A program made the position numbers and the translations under genes. A stretch of DNA of 64,000 nucleotides from contig JBBMOL010000012.1 in assembly GCA_037954665.1 (NCBI GenBank), forward strand, positions 2,418,001 to 2,482,000. The letters run 5' to 3'. Every line of letters begins with the position of its first letter. The first letter of the stretch is position 1. The stretch is from Laguncularia racemosa (Eukaryota > Streptophyta > Magnoliopsida > Myrtales > Combretaceae). Under the pieces are notes generated by a model, which saw only the letters and a program-made list of their open reading frames with translations, was not told the origin of the DNA and did not search any database. Shown piece by piece: positions 1 through 10,500 of the stretch.

Positions 1-420
1 CTTTCCTAACTTAGCAATAAGATCACTTAGGAAAGGCTTCAGATGACTCACCATTTTCTTAAAAACGACCTTATGAAGAAAGTTATATAAACTAATATGT
101 CTATAGTGATTAAATGACTCTAAATTAGGAACCTTAGGAATTAAAACTAAATTAATAGAATTAGGGCTAATGACTCCAAATTAGGAACCTTAGAAATTAA
201 AACTAAATCAGTAGAATTGGGGATTTAAGAAAGGAACCTGTAGAGAAGAAATATTAACTTACCTTCACAATGGATGGGCTAATAATATTTTAGTAAGTGC
301 ATTAGAAAATCTTTTAAAATTCATCCGATCTTAGAGCTTGCAAACCACCCATTTGAAAAGCAACACATTTTACTTTTTTTTTTGCTGAAATATCAACACA
401 TAACACCTAATGGTCTCCAT
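1..420 (-). pseudogene. LINE-A: reverse transcriptase fragment
   Basis: On the minus strand this segment translates to a decayed non-LTR (L1-type) reverse transcriptase. Around 115-20 the residues read HISLYNFLHKVVFKKMVSHL, followed by KPFLSDLI, which matches the family pattern of a 'FRPISLCN...YKII...LKPFL' block at the start of the RT domain. The same block occurs in the second LINE at 5288-5100, so two separate copies are present. The frame is interrupted and the element runs off the left edge of the window. It probably belongs with the ORF1/endonuclease remnant at 2610-3060, the two being separated by later insertions. Confidence 0.7.
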
Positions 421-930
421 GGGGAAAAAAGGGGCTTCACATACTCTAATCGCTTGCTAAGTCTTTAAAAAGACCACCTTTTATATAGATTGCTATAAAA
501 GCTCACAAGAAGTCTAGTAATGGCTCCTTATTTACTTGGTCACTACTTAGATTGTGAAGTTTTAGATTTTTTTTTTTTTTGGCCTCTTAATTAAGGTAGT
601 ATGACGGAAAAAACAAAAAAGGTATTGTGATCACCATATTTTAAGTAGTCAACTCTAGAGTGTTAGTACCAAAACACTTTCTTTCTACCTTGAAGTTCAT
701 CTATTTCAGCAATTTAATCTTCCTCATCCTTATTTACCTCCCTAACTTCTTTATCTTGCAATTGACTCAACTTAATCAATAGTTTGTCAATTCCCTTCTA
801 TTATTAGGCATAGCCACCTTGCTCCATTTAGAGAGGCTCACATTACAATGTTTCAAAATAGAGAGTAGCTCTTTAAACCTATCGCCCCCAATTTGCTACG
901 AACACTTAACAACAACACCTTCATAATCTT
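420..930. other. No gene recognised; decayed repeat DNA
   Basis: AT-rich, with several T homopolymers (for example near 371-383 and 569-580). No open frame of note. It lies between the LINE-A reverse transcriptase fragment and the first TRIM-like repeat and is probably decayed LINE sequence. Confidence 0.4.
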
Positions 931-1347
931 TAATTGTAATATCTTTGGCTAAAAGGAGCCAATAACCAAGTTAACGGGTGATTAATGTGCCTTTTTTAAC
1001 CACTTAGCTCAAAGTTCATAATTAGTGTTTACTTAAAATTCTCTACCTTGACTTTTCAAACTACTATCCATTCTCTTTCACAATCCTCTTAAGCACATGA
1101 TGTCCTCATTACAAGACCTTATAATTAGATCCAATTCTTCCCCTTATTTAATGTAAGATTTAGTTCTTTTTGCTACTCTCAACCTATAGGTCATCCTGGA
1201 AGTATGGTAAAAGGCACACCTTTGCAACACTTCTTGCCTTCCTCAAAGCTCCATTCTAAATGGAATCACAACAAGCCTGCCATCTTTCACTTTGGTTTAT
1301 TCCTGAATTGTCCACCTACTAGAAGGGTATTAGCTTTAATATCATTT
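930..1347 (-). mobile_element. TRIM-like mini LTR retrotransposon, copy 1 (diverged)
   Basis: Two diverged copies of a roughly 200-bp repeat (about 935-1140 and 1347-1540) flank a short internal stretch. At the inner edge of the right copy the minus strand reads TGATATTAAAGC, a decayed form of the initiator-methionine tRNA primer-binding site TGGTATCAGAGC. Repeats of this size with a short, non-coding inside and a primer site fit a terminal-repeat retrotransposon in miniature. The same unit recurs at 2045-2600. Boundaries are approximate, because no clean TG...CA ends or target duplication could be read. Confidence 0.4.
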
Positions 1348-1540
1348 GTGATGCTCCATATCAAAACTAACCAATAGCCAAGTGACCAAGTGACTAATGA
1401 GTATTTTTAACTATTAAGCTTAAAAGTTTCTAGTTAGTATTGACATGATATTCTCTATCTTAGCCTTATATATTAGTACTCATTCTTTCCCATAATCCAT
1501 GTAAAACTTCATTCACATAGGATGCCACATTAATAGCTCT

Positions 1541-2044
1541 CCAAACATTCTCAAATCAGAATCTCTTAAGCCCTTTCATCTCCCCTATAGTCATGTTCAA
1601 CACTAGGGTTGCATGGCCCAATCCTAATGCGAGATAATGCTCTATTAATTATGGATAAGAGCTTAGCCAATCAAGTGAGGCTAGCCCTTTATTAATTCTT
1701 TCTCCGACTAGTACACTCGTAAACTTTCTATTCATCGAAGTGAATTGTTGATCTAGAAAGTCAAGATTGTGTAATTGTAACTTAAAAACCATAGATATAA
1801 AGCCCTCCAATTGCCTTCTGCTTTTAGTTCAAGTACCACTCTTCACACTATCATAAATAAAATTCCCCTAACATAACTATAGCCCTAGTAATACTTGTGA
1901 AAGACGTATTAAATCCCTTTACAAATCTCTTTTGCCGTAAAAATTGATTGGAAAGTAAACCTATGCAGTATGAACCTAGAACTTATCAAATCTAAACATC
2001 ACTTCCATTACAATCCAATGTTTGTTTGACTCTACCACTTCAAT
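1541..2044. other. No gene recognised
   Basis: No sizeable open frame and no recognisable family; AT-rich DNA between two TRIM-like repeats, probably decayed LINE-A body. Confidence 0.4.
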
Positions 2045-2600
2045 CGACATATCGTTTATAACACTATAGACCAAAGGTAGTAAAAAATAGAGTCAATAGA
2101 CAGTAATGGGCCCTTTTCAACTACTTAGATTAAAAGTTTCTAACTAGTGTTAATATGTTATTAACTACTTGGCTTTATATACCACTACTCAACATTTTTA
2201 ACAATCCATGTGGGACTTTATCTACATAGGTATTGTATTCTTTAAACACAAGGGGTATTACACTTCCTAAACCCCCACCTACAAAAGAAAAAGAAAAAGA
2301 AAAAAAATCGCGACATTCTCATCACGAGACCTCACAATTGGGCTCAATTTTTTATAATTTTTCAATCATCCCCAAATGAAACACCTACTAGTAGGGGGTC
2401 ATCTCTAATACCATTTATAACACTTTAAGCCATAAGCAGCCAATAACCAAGACAACAAACACTAATAAGCCTTTTTTAATCACTTGACATAAAAGTTTCT
2501 AATAAATACTAATATGTTATTCACTACTTGACATTATATACCACAAGTCAATATTTGTGAGATTTCATTTACATGGGGTATCATAATCTTCCCCCCTTAA
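2045..2600 (-). mobile_element. TRIM-like mini LTR retrotransposon, copy 2 (diverged)
   Basis: Two roughly 200-bp repeats (about 2045-2240 and 2395-2600) share the order of motifs seen in copy 1: a conserved block with AAAAGTTTCTAA, a block with TATATACCAC, and a terminal block resembling CCATGTGGGACTTTA. On the minus strand the site next to the right repeat reads TGGTATTAGAG (about 2394-2383), close to the iMet primer-binding site. The inside, about 150 bp, holds a purine-rich tract near 2282-2307 and no gene. The insides of the two copies also share a block beginning CACCTACTAG. Confidence 0.45.
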
Positions 2601-2609
2601 ATGCATGGT

Positions 2610-3060
2610 ATATCATAACATTAGCCTACCATAATGCCAAAACACCTATAATGCCTATTGGTGGTACATAAAAAGAGCCCACGAACTAGAACCTTCACCT
2701 TATTCTATCAACAAAATTTTCAAATTTTTTTTATAAAAAAAATATTAAGATTATACTTATTTACAAGTACATAAAGATTCTGAACTAGCAATGATAAATG
2801 AAGTCCTTAGCAATTCCTACTCAAAGGTTTCATTGCTCTTGTATGGCTATTAAAGGCCAACCATCACAACCATTAATTATAGCTTGACTTGCCTCTTTCA
2901 CCTTAACTTCAATAAATAATTCTTGACTAAATTCCTCTAATAGATTATAGGCTTGGCTTTTTTACCCTTTCTAGAGCCTTTTTTTAACAATACCAAAATC
3001 ACTTTTACTAATACGAAAGGGAGTTAGCTATAAAGTGAATGGTTTGTCATTTTTACATAA
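2610..3060 (-). pseudogene. LINE-A: ORF1 end and endonuclease start, decayed
   Basis: Reading the minus strand, a segment around 2950-2850 gives LLEEFSQELFIEVKVKEAS, like the C-terminal end of plant LINE ORF1. An ATG at 2833-2831 then opens a frame reading MKPLSRNC-stop-GLHF. This matches the usual ORF2 endonuclease start (M-K-x-L-S-W-N-C-x-G-L) with the conserved Trp replaced by Arg and a stop in place of Gln. Near 2690-2640 the frame gives VPPIGIIGVLALW, matching the endonuclease motif before its conserved GLALWW. Downstream the endonuclease and RT are broken by TRIM-like insertions. Confidence 0.55.
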
Positions 3061-3165
3061 CCTTTTTTCTTTTTCTTTTTGGTTGACTTACTTCCATATC
3101 TCCCTTGTGACACTTTAACTTTAAATCTTGCAAGGTTAAAATCATCAACTTATCCACTTCATTAT

Positions 3166-3549
3166 TCAATTTCTAATTTGTAACAACAACATTTGTAGAT
3201 TTGAGTGGTCATGGTCTACTTCATCAAGTGGAAGCTCCACAATATAAAAAGGAGGGGATTGAGTGTGTGTGGTAAGAAGGGAAGGTTTGGCAAAAAGTGA
3301 AGAAATGATAAGTGCCAATAAAGCTTTGAAAGGATTAAAAGCATTGGTCGGATTAGTTAGAAAATGGAGAAGTAATATTTTGAAGATTAACAAGTTGATT
3401 AGTGTTAGGTGATGAGGGAAATTGTTGTGAAGAAATATTAGCAAGGCATGTTCCTCAGTTTCAACCTCTCCACAAAAAACACAATTCGAATTATGCAAGA
3501 TATGTCTATGATGGAGATACGCAATAGTTGGAAGAGATCTTGTGTTCAC
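3166..3549 (-). pseudogene. LINE-B ORF2: zf-RVT (reverse-transcriptase zinc-binding) domain
   Basis: An open stretch of 127 residues begins MNTRSLPTIAYLHHRHI and continues CVFCGEVETEEHAL. This matches the zf-RVT domain found at the end of plant LINE ORF2, with a 'LPT..L..R.I' block followed by 'C..C....E...H.L..C'. The last conserved cysteine position is a leucine/phenylalanine stretch, so the domain is decayed. In the family it lies C-terminal to the reverse transcriptase, which agrees with the RT remnants at higher coordinates on the same strand. Confidence 0.65.
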
Positions 3550-4184
3550 ATGCTAAAAAAAGTACTTTACTTTAGGTTAAACATCCAAATTCTAGATCAA
3601 GTTCCAACCTCCAATTGAGAAAACTAAGGAAGATGAAGCGCTAAGTGAGACGATGTTGATTTGAGTGTTAGCAAGAAATTTATACACAAATTTGATAGAA
3701 CAAGTCATAGATCTGTCATGTGGCTACACTTAATGAGTTCTCTCCTTCCCCACGAGTTAAAGGTATCTCCTTTGTCTTCTACTTTTCATAGCTCAATAGA
3801 TATGAATAAATTGATCTTAAATCCCAAAACCTACCTTCCCTATTAATTTAGAGAGGAGACTGTTCTTTCTGTTGAATCCTCATGATTCCTTTTTGACAAC
3901 CTGAATGAAGGAATAGTAAGAATCTAGTTATTTGACCACACCCTTACTCTTCACCCATCCCTAATGTGCTATAAAAAACCTTCAAATAGAATGTCTCGCC
4001 CTTCCAAAATACTTAGCCATACCTAAGAAGCTCTACCTCCCTTCCTTGCCATTCGAAAGTCATCATTAGGAAAATAGAGTCCTTTAAGAGTTTGAACCCA
4101 TAACGTATTAAGTTTTGAATAAATTCGCTAAATGTATTTTATTAGGAGTGCTAAGTTGAACAATCAAAGATCTTTAAAGCCTAA

Positions 4185-4204
4185 CCCCCCCCCCCCCCCC
4201 CCCC
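4185..4204. repeat. C20 homopolymer (G20 on the minus strand)
   Basis: Twenty consecutive C bases in otherwise AT-rich DNA. On the minus strand the downstream frame reads LGFKDL-stop-LFNLALLIKYI, which is the LINE segment usually preceded by two glycines (GGLG.K.L). The run lies exactly at the position of those Gly-Gly (GGN GGN) codons. An assembly artefact in its length is possible. Confidence 0.9.
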
Positions 4205-4419
4205 AGCTTTAAGTTAGGTCAATTTTTGCTAACTTAACCAATGAACTTTACCTTCACTCCTTTATTGCCCCCACTAAAACCAAGATATAATGCCATTAAC
4301 TTTATTGCACCACTTCTTGAGAAAATTAAAGCAACCCATTGAGTAGGTTAGAATTGAACAAGAAATTGCTTTAATAAGCACTTCACAACTAGCAGCACTT
4401 AGAAAATGTTGTTTTTACC

Positions 4420-5340
4420 CCTATAATTTGACCTCCATCTTGTCTCTCACAAACTTAAGAGCTTCATTCTTAGACTTATCCCAGATGGTAGGTAATCTAA
4501 TATATTTACCAAGATCTATAGATACCTTCATCTCAAGCAAGTTAGCAATGCCTTGCTTTAGCTCTTTCAAGGAATTCCTACTAAAAAATATACTTGACTT
4601 CTCAAAGTTCACCTCTTGACCTATGGCTACATAATATTCATACAACACCCTTTAACATACTCACATTTATCATTGTAGCATCAAGAAATAAAAGAGAATC
4701 ATTAGCAAAAAAATAAATGAGAAACCTTTGGACAATCTCTTTTAGGTTGAATCCCCTTTAATAACCCTTGACTAACCATCCTAATCAATCTTTTAGACAA
4801 AACATCCAATACAACTATGAGCAAACATGGTGATAATTGATCACCTTACCTAAGCCCTCTAGAGGGTTTCACTCTTCCCACCACCTTACCAATGACCACC
4901 ACATTATACTGAATCATTGACACATAAAACATTATCCACTTCACCTATTTTGTAGCCATTCCCATCTTCAAAAAGACAACTCTCAAGAAACCCCATTCTA
5001 CCCTATCATATGCTTTACTTATATCAACCTTCAAAGCACAACTATATCTCTCCTCCCCCACGATCTAGTTCTTAGATAATGGAACATTCCATGAGCAATT
5101 CAAATATTATCATGAATCAAACAACCTAAGATAAAAGCACCTTGATTTTCAATTATGATCTCATTTAGGAAAGGTTTAAGATGATTAACCAAAATTTTTG
5201 CAATTATCTTATAACAAAAGTTACATAACTTTATAAGCCTAAAGTGAATCAATAACTCAAGGTTAGGAACTTTATGAATTAAGATCAAGTCAATAACATT
5301 AATAGAATAAGAAACTTACCTATTGAGAAGAGAAATTTGA
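4420..5340 (-). pseudogene. LINE-B ORF2: reverse transcriptase domain, decayed
   Basis: Three blocks are legible on the minus strand. At 5288-5100: KLCNFCYKIIAKILVNHLKP and then NQGAFILG, the first RT block. At 4709-4686: FANDSLLF, equivalent to the catalytic FADDSLLF/YADD box, in which the first catalytic Asp has become Asn (GAT to AAT). At 4648-4421: GQEVNFEKSSIFFSRN and then GKYIRLPTIWDKSKNEA, the RT thumb region of plant LINEs (S-G-x-x-x-N-x-x-K-S ... Y-L-G-x-P). The loss of the catalytic Asp, plus several stops and frameshifts, means the enzyme cannot work. Confidence 0.75.
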
Positions 5341-5959
5341 CTGCTTTCACAATAGAAGAGCCTATAATGTGCTAATATGATTGATAAAATATACTCGAGA
5401 AACCATCAAGACTAAGTGCTTTTAGACTCCCCAACTAAAAAGCTACTTGTTTCACTTCCTCCATAGATACCTTAGCACATAACACTTCATTTTCTAGATG
5501 TGAAAATACCAATTCCACCCAATCAAGGCAACTCCCATAGTCCATATCCTTACCCCTTACAAATGACTTGTTAAAAAAAACCAACAAATGCATTAGCAAT
5601 ATCCATTTCATCCTTCAACCATTGCTTATGGAGATTTTGCACTTTTGAAACTTTATTTCTATGACATCTCGAAATTGTAGTATGATGGAAAAAGGAAGTG
5701 TCCCAGTTCCCATAATTCACCTAATTAACTTTACCTCTTTAATGCCAATACATTTCCTCCTTTCCCCATAAATCATTCAATTGGTCAAAAATTACATCCT
5801 CATCTTCCTCAAATTAATCCAATTTCTTACCCTAAAGTTAGCTAAGCTTTCTCATCAACTTCTCAATTTTAATTTTGTTATTAGGAACTGAACTTCAACT
5901 CTAACTAGTTAAATTAGAGCAACAAGCCTCCAAATTCATCATAAAATATTCAAAAGCCT

Positions 5960-6750
5960 CACCTAATGTGCATTTCCATCTTTGTTCCACAACCTTTTTG
6001 TAGTCCTCCAAACATTTTTAAAATTGAACCTCTTAGTGCCTTTGCTGTCACTCTTAAAAGTGTTTAGAATGAAGGTAGCATGGTTAGAACTTACTATTAA
6101 TACATGTTCCAATTGTGATTTAAGATAAATTGAAAGCCAATCCACAAATACTAACACCTTATCAATTATTTCTTTAATAAAAACACCAAAAAATCTCTTA
6201 TTCATCTGAGTATATTTCTGCCTCTTAAACCCTATGTATTGCAAATTAGAATCAAACACCATCTTCCTAAAGTGGTCTATTTTCCATCTACTTCTCACCC
6301 TCCCCCTACATTTCTCATGATCCTTTAAAATCTCATTGAAATCTTCTAAACACATCTATGGTCCAACAATGGTGCTAAAGAGTATAACTATATCCTTCCA
6401 CAACTCTTTCTTCCTGAAAAACTCCAATAGAGAATAAATTCAGGTGATAAAACCCACTAAAGAATCATCAACTAGCTTAACTTCCATAACAATGCAACTC
6501 ATATTAGCCTCCAAAATAGTAACATTAGCATCCCTAGTTCACCAAAAAGCAAGCCCACCTACTAAACCATGTGGAGGTATATAAAAATGCCCAAAATATT
6601 GCATCCTTTTTCTAATGTTATCTACATTTTCGACACACAAAAAAAGAAAAAAAAATACTAGAATTATGTTTACTTATTAACCCACTTAGATTACAAACTG
6701 TTAAGGAGAGGCCAAGTCTTTGATAGTTCCAACTCATGATAATCATGACT
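5960..6750 (-). pseudogene. LINE-B ORF2: endonuclease (APE-type) domain, decayed
   Basis: ORF2 appears to start near 6750 on the minus strand with MSWNYQRLGLSLTV, matching the endonuclease opening 'LSWNCQGLG'. Around 6600-6540 the frame contains HGLVGGLAF, the conserved 'G-GLA-W' block. At 6355-5963 a 130-residue stretch begins MCLEDFNEILKDHEKCRGR, the 'GDFNEI' catalytic block in which the expected Gly is Glu. It continues to IVSSNHATFIL, matching the family's 'SDH.PI' block with Asp changed to Asn. Confidence 0.7.
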
Positions 6751-6772
6751 TGCATGTGACTGTTAAGGGCTA

Positions 6773-7195
6773 ATGATCACCGCCATAAGCATCAACATCT
6801 TGGATTTCACAAACCCCACATCAACTAAAGAGTTATTTTCCAAACTTGCTTTTAACTTCATTGTACTTTTTCTACCTCCTTTACTACCTTTTCCTGAAGA
6901 AACTCGACCACTACCCATAGAGAACACACCAAATGACACAAGACAAAAAGGCTTATTGTCTAAACATAGCTTTTTAGCTTGCCTTATATCATCACCCTTA
7001 AATTTACATTTTAATGTAGGTCCTACATAGTGTTTACTACCACTTAGCGAGCCGGCTTAACTTTATTAGTAACAACTTATCTTTCTTCATTCTCTTATGG
7101 TAGTAGTTCCACAAAATAAATTGAAGATGACTTGATTTCAACTAAATGAATGGGTGGTGTTTTTGGAGAGGACAAAGAAGAGGTCGACACATTAG
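6773..7195 (-). pseudogene. LINE-B ORF1 C-terminal part
   Basis: Read on the minus strand from 7030, the frame gives a basic, serine/glycine-rich stretch (HGSGRVSSGKGSKGG-like, partly FSMGSGRVSSGKGSKGGRKS) that is typical of the low-complexity tail between the zinc knuckle of ORF1 and the start of ORF2. The copia element inserted at 7200/12060 separates it from the rest of ORF1. Confidence 0.4.
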
Positions 7196-7200
7196 GTTTT
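7196..7200. repeat. Target-site duplication GTTTT (left copy) of the copia element
   Basis: GTTTT immediately precedes the left LTR and recurs at 12060-12064 immediately after the right LTR. Five bases is the usual copia target-site duplication length. Confidence 0.8.
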
Positions 7201-7458
7201 TGATAAAAATTACGGAGTTGTTTGTAAACAAATTAGATGAAATTTTATTGTGTCAATCCTTGATTATAGGATCTTATTTCTTTGTTTCTCTAGAAAAAGG
7301 ATCGAGTCAATCCTTGATAAAAGGATGTCAATCCTTGTTTTTTTTTTTTTTTTTTATTCTTTCCCTATATAGTTTTGTGTATTGTAGTCTATATATACTG
7401 TAACTTTTCTTTTGTTCATAATATACAGAAATTCTTTCATAATTGTGTTTATTGAAGA
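7201..7458 (+). repeat. 5' LTR of the copia element (258 bp)
   Basis: Starts TGATAAAAATTACGG and ends TTGAAGA directly before the primer-binding site. It contains an internal direct repeat (GTCAATCCTTG) and a long T run. A TATA-like string (CTATATATACTG) lies about 70 bp before the end. It aligns with 11791-12059. Confidence 0.88.
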
Positions 7459-7470
7459 TGGTATCAGAGC
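7459..7470 (+). promoter_or_regulatory. Primer-binding site (initiator tRNA-Met)
   Basis: TGGTATCAGAGC, the standard plant copia primer-binding site, lies with no gap after the left LTR. Confidence 0.92.
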
Positions 7471-7561
7471 CTCCTTCAATTTCTTTTAGAATTGAAGCTA
7501 ACACAATTACTAATTCTATTTAACGCTTCTGTTGTAGTTTCTTTCTTGTGCCATTGTCACT

Positions 7562-10500
7562 ATGTCTAATCTTAAAAAAGATGATAATGGTTCTCAAGAG
7601 AAGAACGACAACTAGATAACCATTTTTCCTATACAAGAAAATTCTCTTATCACCCTAGAACGCTTTGATGGAACCAATTATATTGAGTGGTCCCTGAACG
7701 CTCAAAATAAGATCAGTGGAAGAAAGCGTTAGGGTTTTATTTCAGGTACAAAAGTCACACCAAAAGATGAACTTTCAAAGAATATGAATCATGGCAAGAA
7801 GAAAATTGTCTGGTAAAATCATGGCTTCTTGATGCAATGACAAAAGACATCAGATCATTATTCCTTCGCTTGGGCACAACAAAGGAAATCTGGGATGTTG
7901 TGAAACAAACATATTCCGTCGAGCAAGATGCTTCAAAGGTGTATCAACTTCATTGTGAGGTGATGTCTATTCGCTAAAATGGAGAGACCATTATTTCTTA
8001 TTTTGGAAAACTACAAAAAATATGGCAGCAACTTAATGATATTGATGATTGTACTATGGAGTGTGCAAGTGACATCACCAAATATACTGCAAAGGTTAAT
8101 GCACAACATGTGTAAATTTTTTTTACTGGATTAGATTCTCAATTGGATGGGGTAAGAGGCCGAATACTTGCTACTAAACCATTGCCCAATATCTAAAGTG
8201 TGTATGCTGTGGTCTATGCAGAGGCTAATCGACAGGGAGCCATGCTCAAAAGAACAATTGGAGAAGGAGCTACAATGGCCACCAGAAAGACCTCCTCTTC
8301 AAAGAAAGATCATAAATGTACTCATTGTAATGGCATAGGTCACACAATAGATACATGTTTTCGGTTACATGGGTATCCAGATTGGTACCCAAAAAGCAAG
8401 AAGGCAACTCAAGCATCCTCTAATTACCAAGAGGAGACCATGAATCCAAAGGTTAATCTAGCCACAAGTTTTGGATTTGCTGCTCAATCAGGTACATCCT
8501 TTACTAGTAATAGTGATTGGATAGTTGATTCAAGTGCAACAGATCATATGGCTTGTGATAGACACAAATTCAGTCAGTTATCTTCTAATTGTTCTATGAG
8601 TACTGTCACTAATGCTAATAGAGTTTCTTCTCCAATTGTTGGTATTGGTTCTGTCCCATTACCTCTTTCTTTCAATATAAAAAATGTTTTATTTGTGCCA
8701 TCACTAAATTATAACCTTCTTTCCGTACAAAAATTAACCAAGTCTCATAATTTTTCTTGTACCTTTTTTCCCACTCATTGTGTTTTTCAAGACCTTCACA
8801 CCAAGGTGAAGATTGGTAGTGGTAGAGAAAGAGGAGGATTGTACTATCTGGAATATGGTTTTCAATTTTTTAGAAAAAGGCAAGCTCATGCGGTACAAAA
8901 GAATTCGGTTGACAAGAAAAAAGAACAAATCTAGTTATGGCATAAAAGATTGGGACATCCATCTTTCTTCTATTTGAAAAGATTATTTCCTTCGTTATTT
9001 GTTGAATTTAGTGCTTCAGATTTTGCTTGTAAAACTTATGCTCTTACAAAAGGTCATCGTGCTCACTTTCCTTTAAGTGAAAATAAAACAAGTATTCCTT
9101 TTTCTTTGGTTCACTCTGATGCTTGGGGACCGGCACCTATTTCAACTCTTAATGGAATGAGATGGTATATTTCTTTTGTTGATGATTGCACTAGAATGAC
9201 TTGGATTTATCTGATGAAAAAGAAAAGTGATGTAAGTTCTATTGTCCACCTTTTTCATAAGATGATTTTAACTCAATTTGGTATGTCAATAAATGTTTTT
9301 CTATCAAATAATGGAGGGGAATATCTCAACCAAGAACTAAAAGAATTCATGGGTTCTGTTGGCATGATTCATCAAACAACGTGCCCTTACTCGTTGCAAC
9401 AAAATGGCATTGCAGAACGGAAAAATAGACAGCTTTTGGAGGTCACTCGATCTTTTTTAATTGAAGGAAATGTTCCCTCTTACTTATAGGGTGAAGCCTT
9501 AAGTTCTGTAGTTTACATAATCAATCGAAGTCCTGCAAGTGCTCTTGATTATCAACGACCACTAGATGTATTATCTGATCATTGTAGTCTTCCGCCTATT
9601 GTTCATTTGCCCCCCAAAATTTTTGGATGTGTTGTTTACGTTCATTTGTATCCCCATCAAAGAAATAAGCTTGAATCTCGAGCCGTAAGATGCATTTTTG
9701 TGGGATATGGCAATTATTAAAAGGGGTACAAATGCTATGATCCTTCCTTTAAGAGACTTTATGTCTCTATGGATGTTATCTTCTATGAAAACGAGTCTTT
9801 CTACTCTGTAGATTCTTCACTTCAGGGGGAGAAACATAATGAAGTGATTAATCTTGATGATGATGTAGTGCAGGCTTTTCTTCCATTGGATGGAGATACT
9901 AATAAAAAGTAGAAAGATAACGCAGAAGTAGCACACAAAGAGCAGAGACATATTCCAGAAATTGTAGAGAGAGGCAATAAAAACGCTGAGTTGGACGAAT
10001 GTAATGAATTACAAGATGATCCTCTCACAGATAGTACTAATCCTCCTACATCACCAGACCAATCATGTCAATCTTCTCCTGAGGTAACTTTTGACTACCA
10101 TATTCCAACTCGTGCTAATCGTAGTATACCTCCTACTAGATATGAACCTAATCTTAAAGCCAAAACAAAATATCCCATTAGTAATCATGTGTCTTATCAT
10201 CGTTTATCAAATTCATATGCATCTTATGTACTGAAGTTATCATGTATCTCTATTCCTAGTAAACTACAAGAAGCCTTAGGAGATACGAAGTGGACCCAAG
10301 CTATGGTAGAAGAAATGGCTGCACTTGAAAAAAATGCTACTTAGGACCTAGTGCCTCTTCCCAATGGAAAAAAGATAGTGGGGGTGTAGATGGATATTTG
10401 CTATTAAACATAAAACTGATGGAACAGTTGAAAGGTTAAAAGCACGGTTAGTTGCAAAAGGGTATACACAGTCTTATGAAGTTGATTATCAAGAAACTTT

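Noticed and set aside
6773..7030. Plus-strand open frame of 85 codons
   Set aside because: Opposite strand of LINE ORF1 tail.
7459..7470. TGGTATCAGAGC considered as part of a tRNA gene
   Set aside because: It is the retroelement primer site; no cloverleaf arms or B box surround it.
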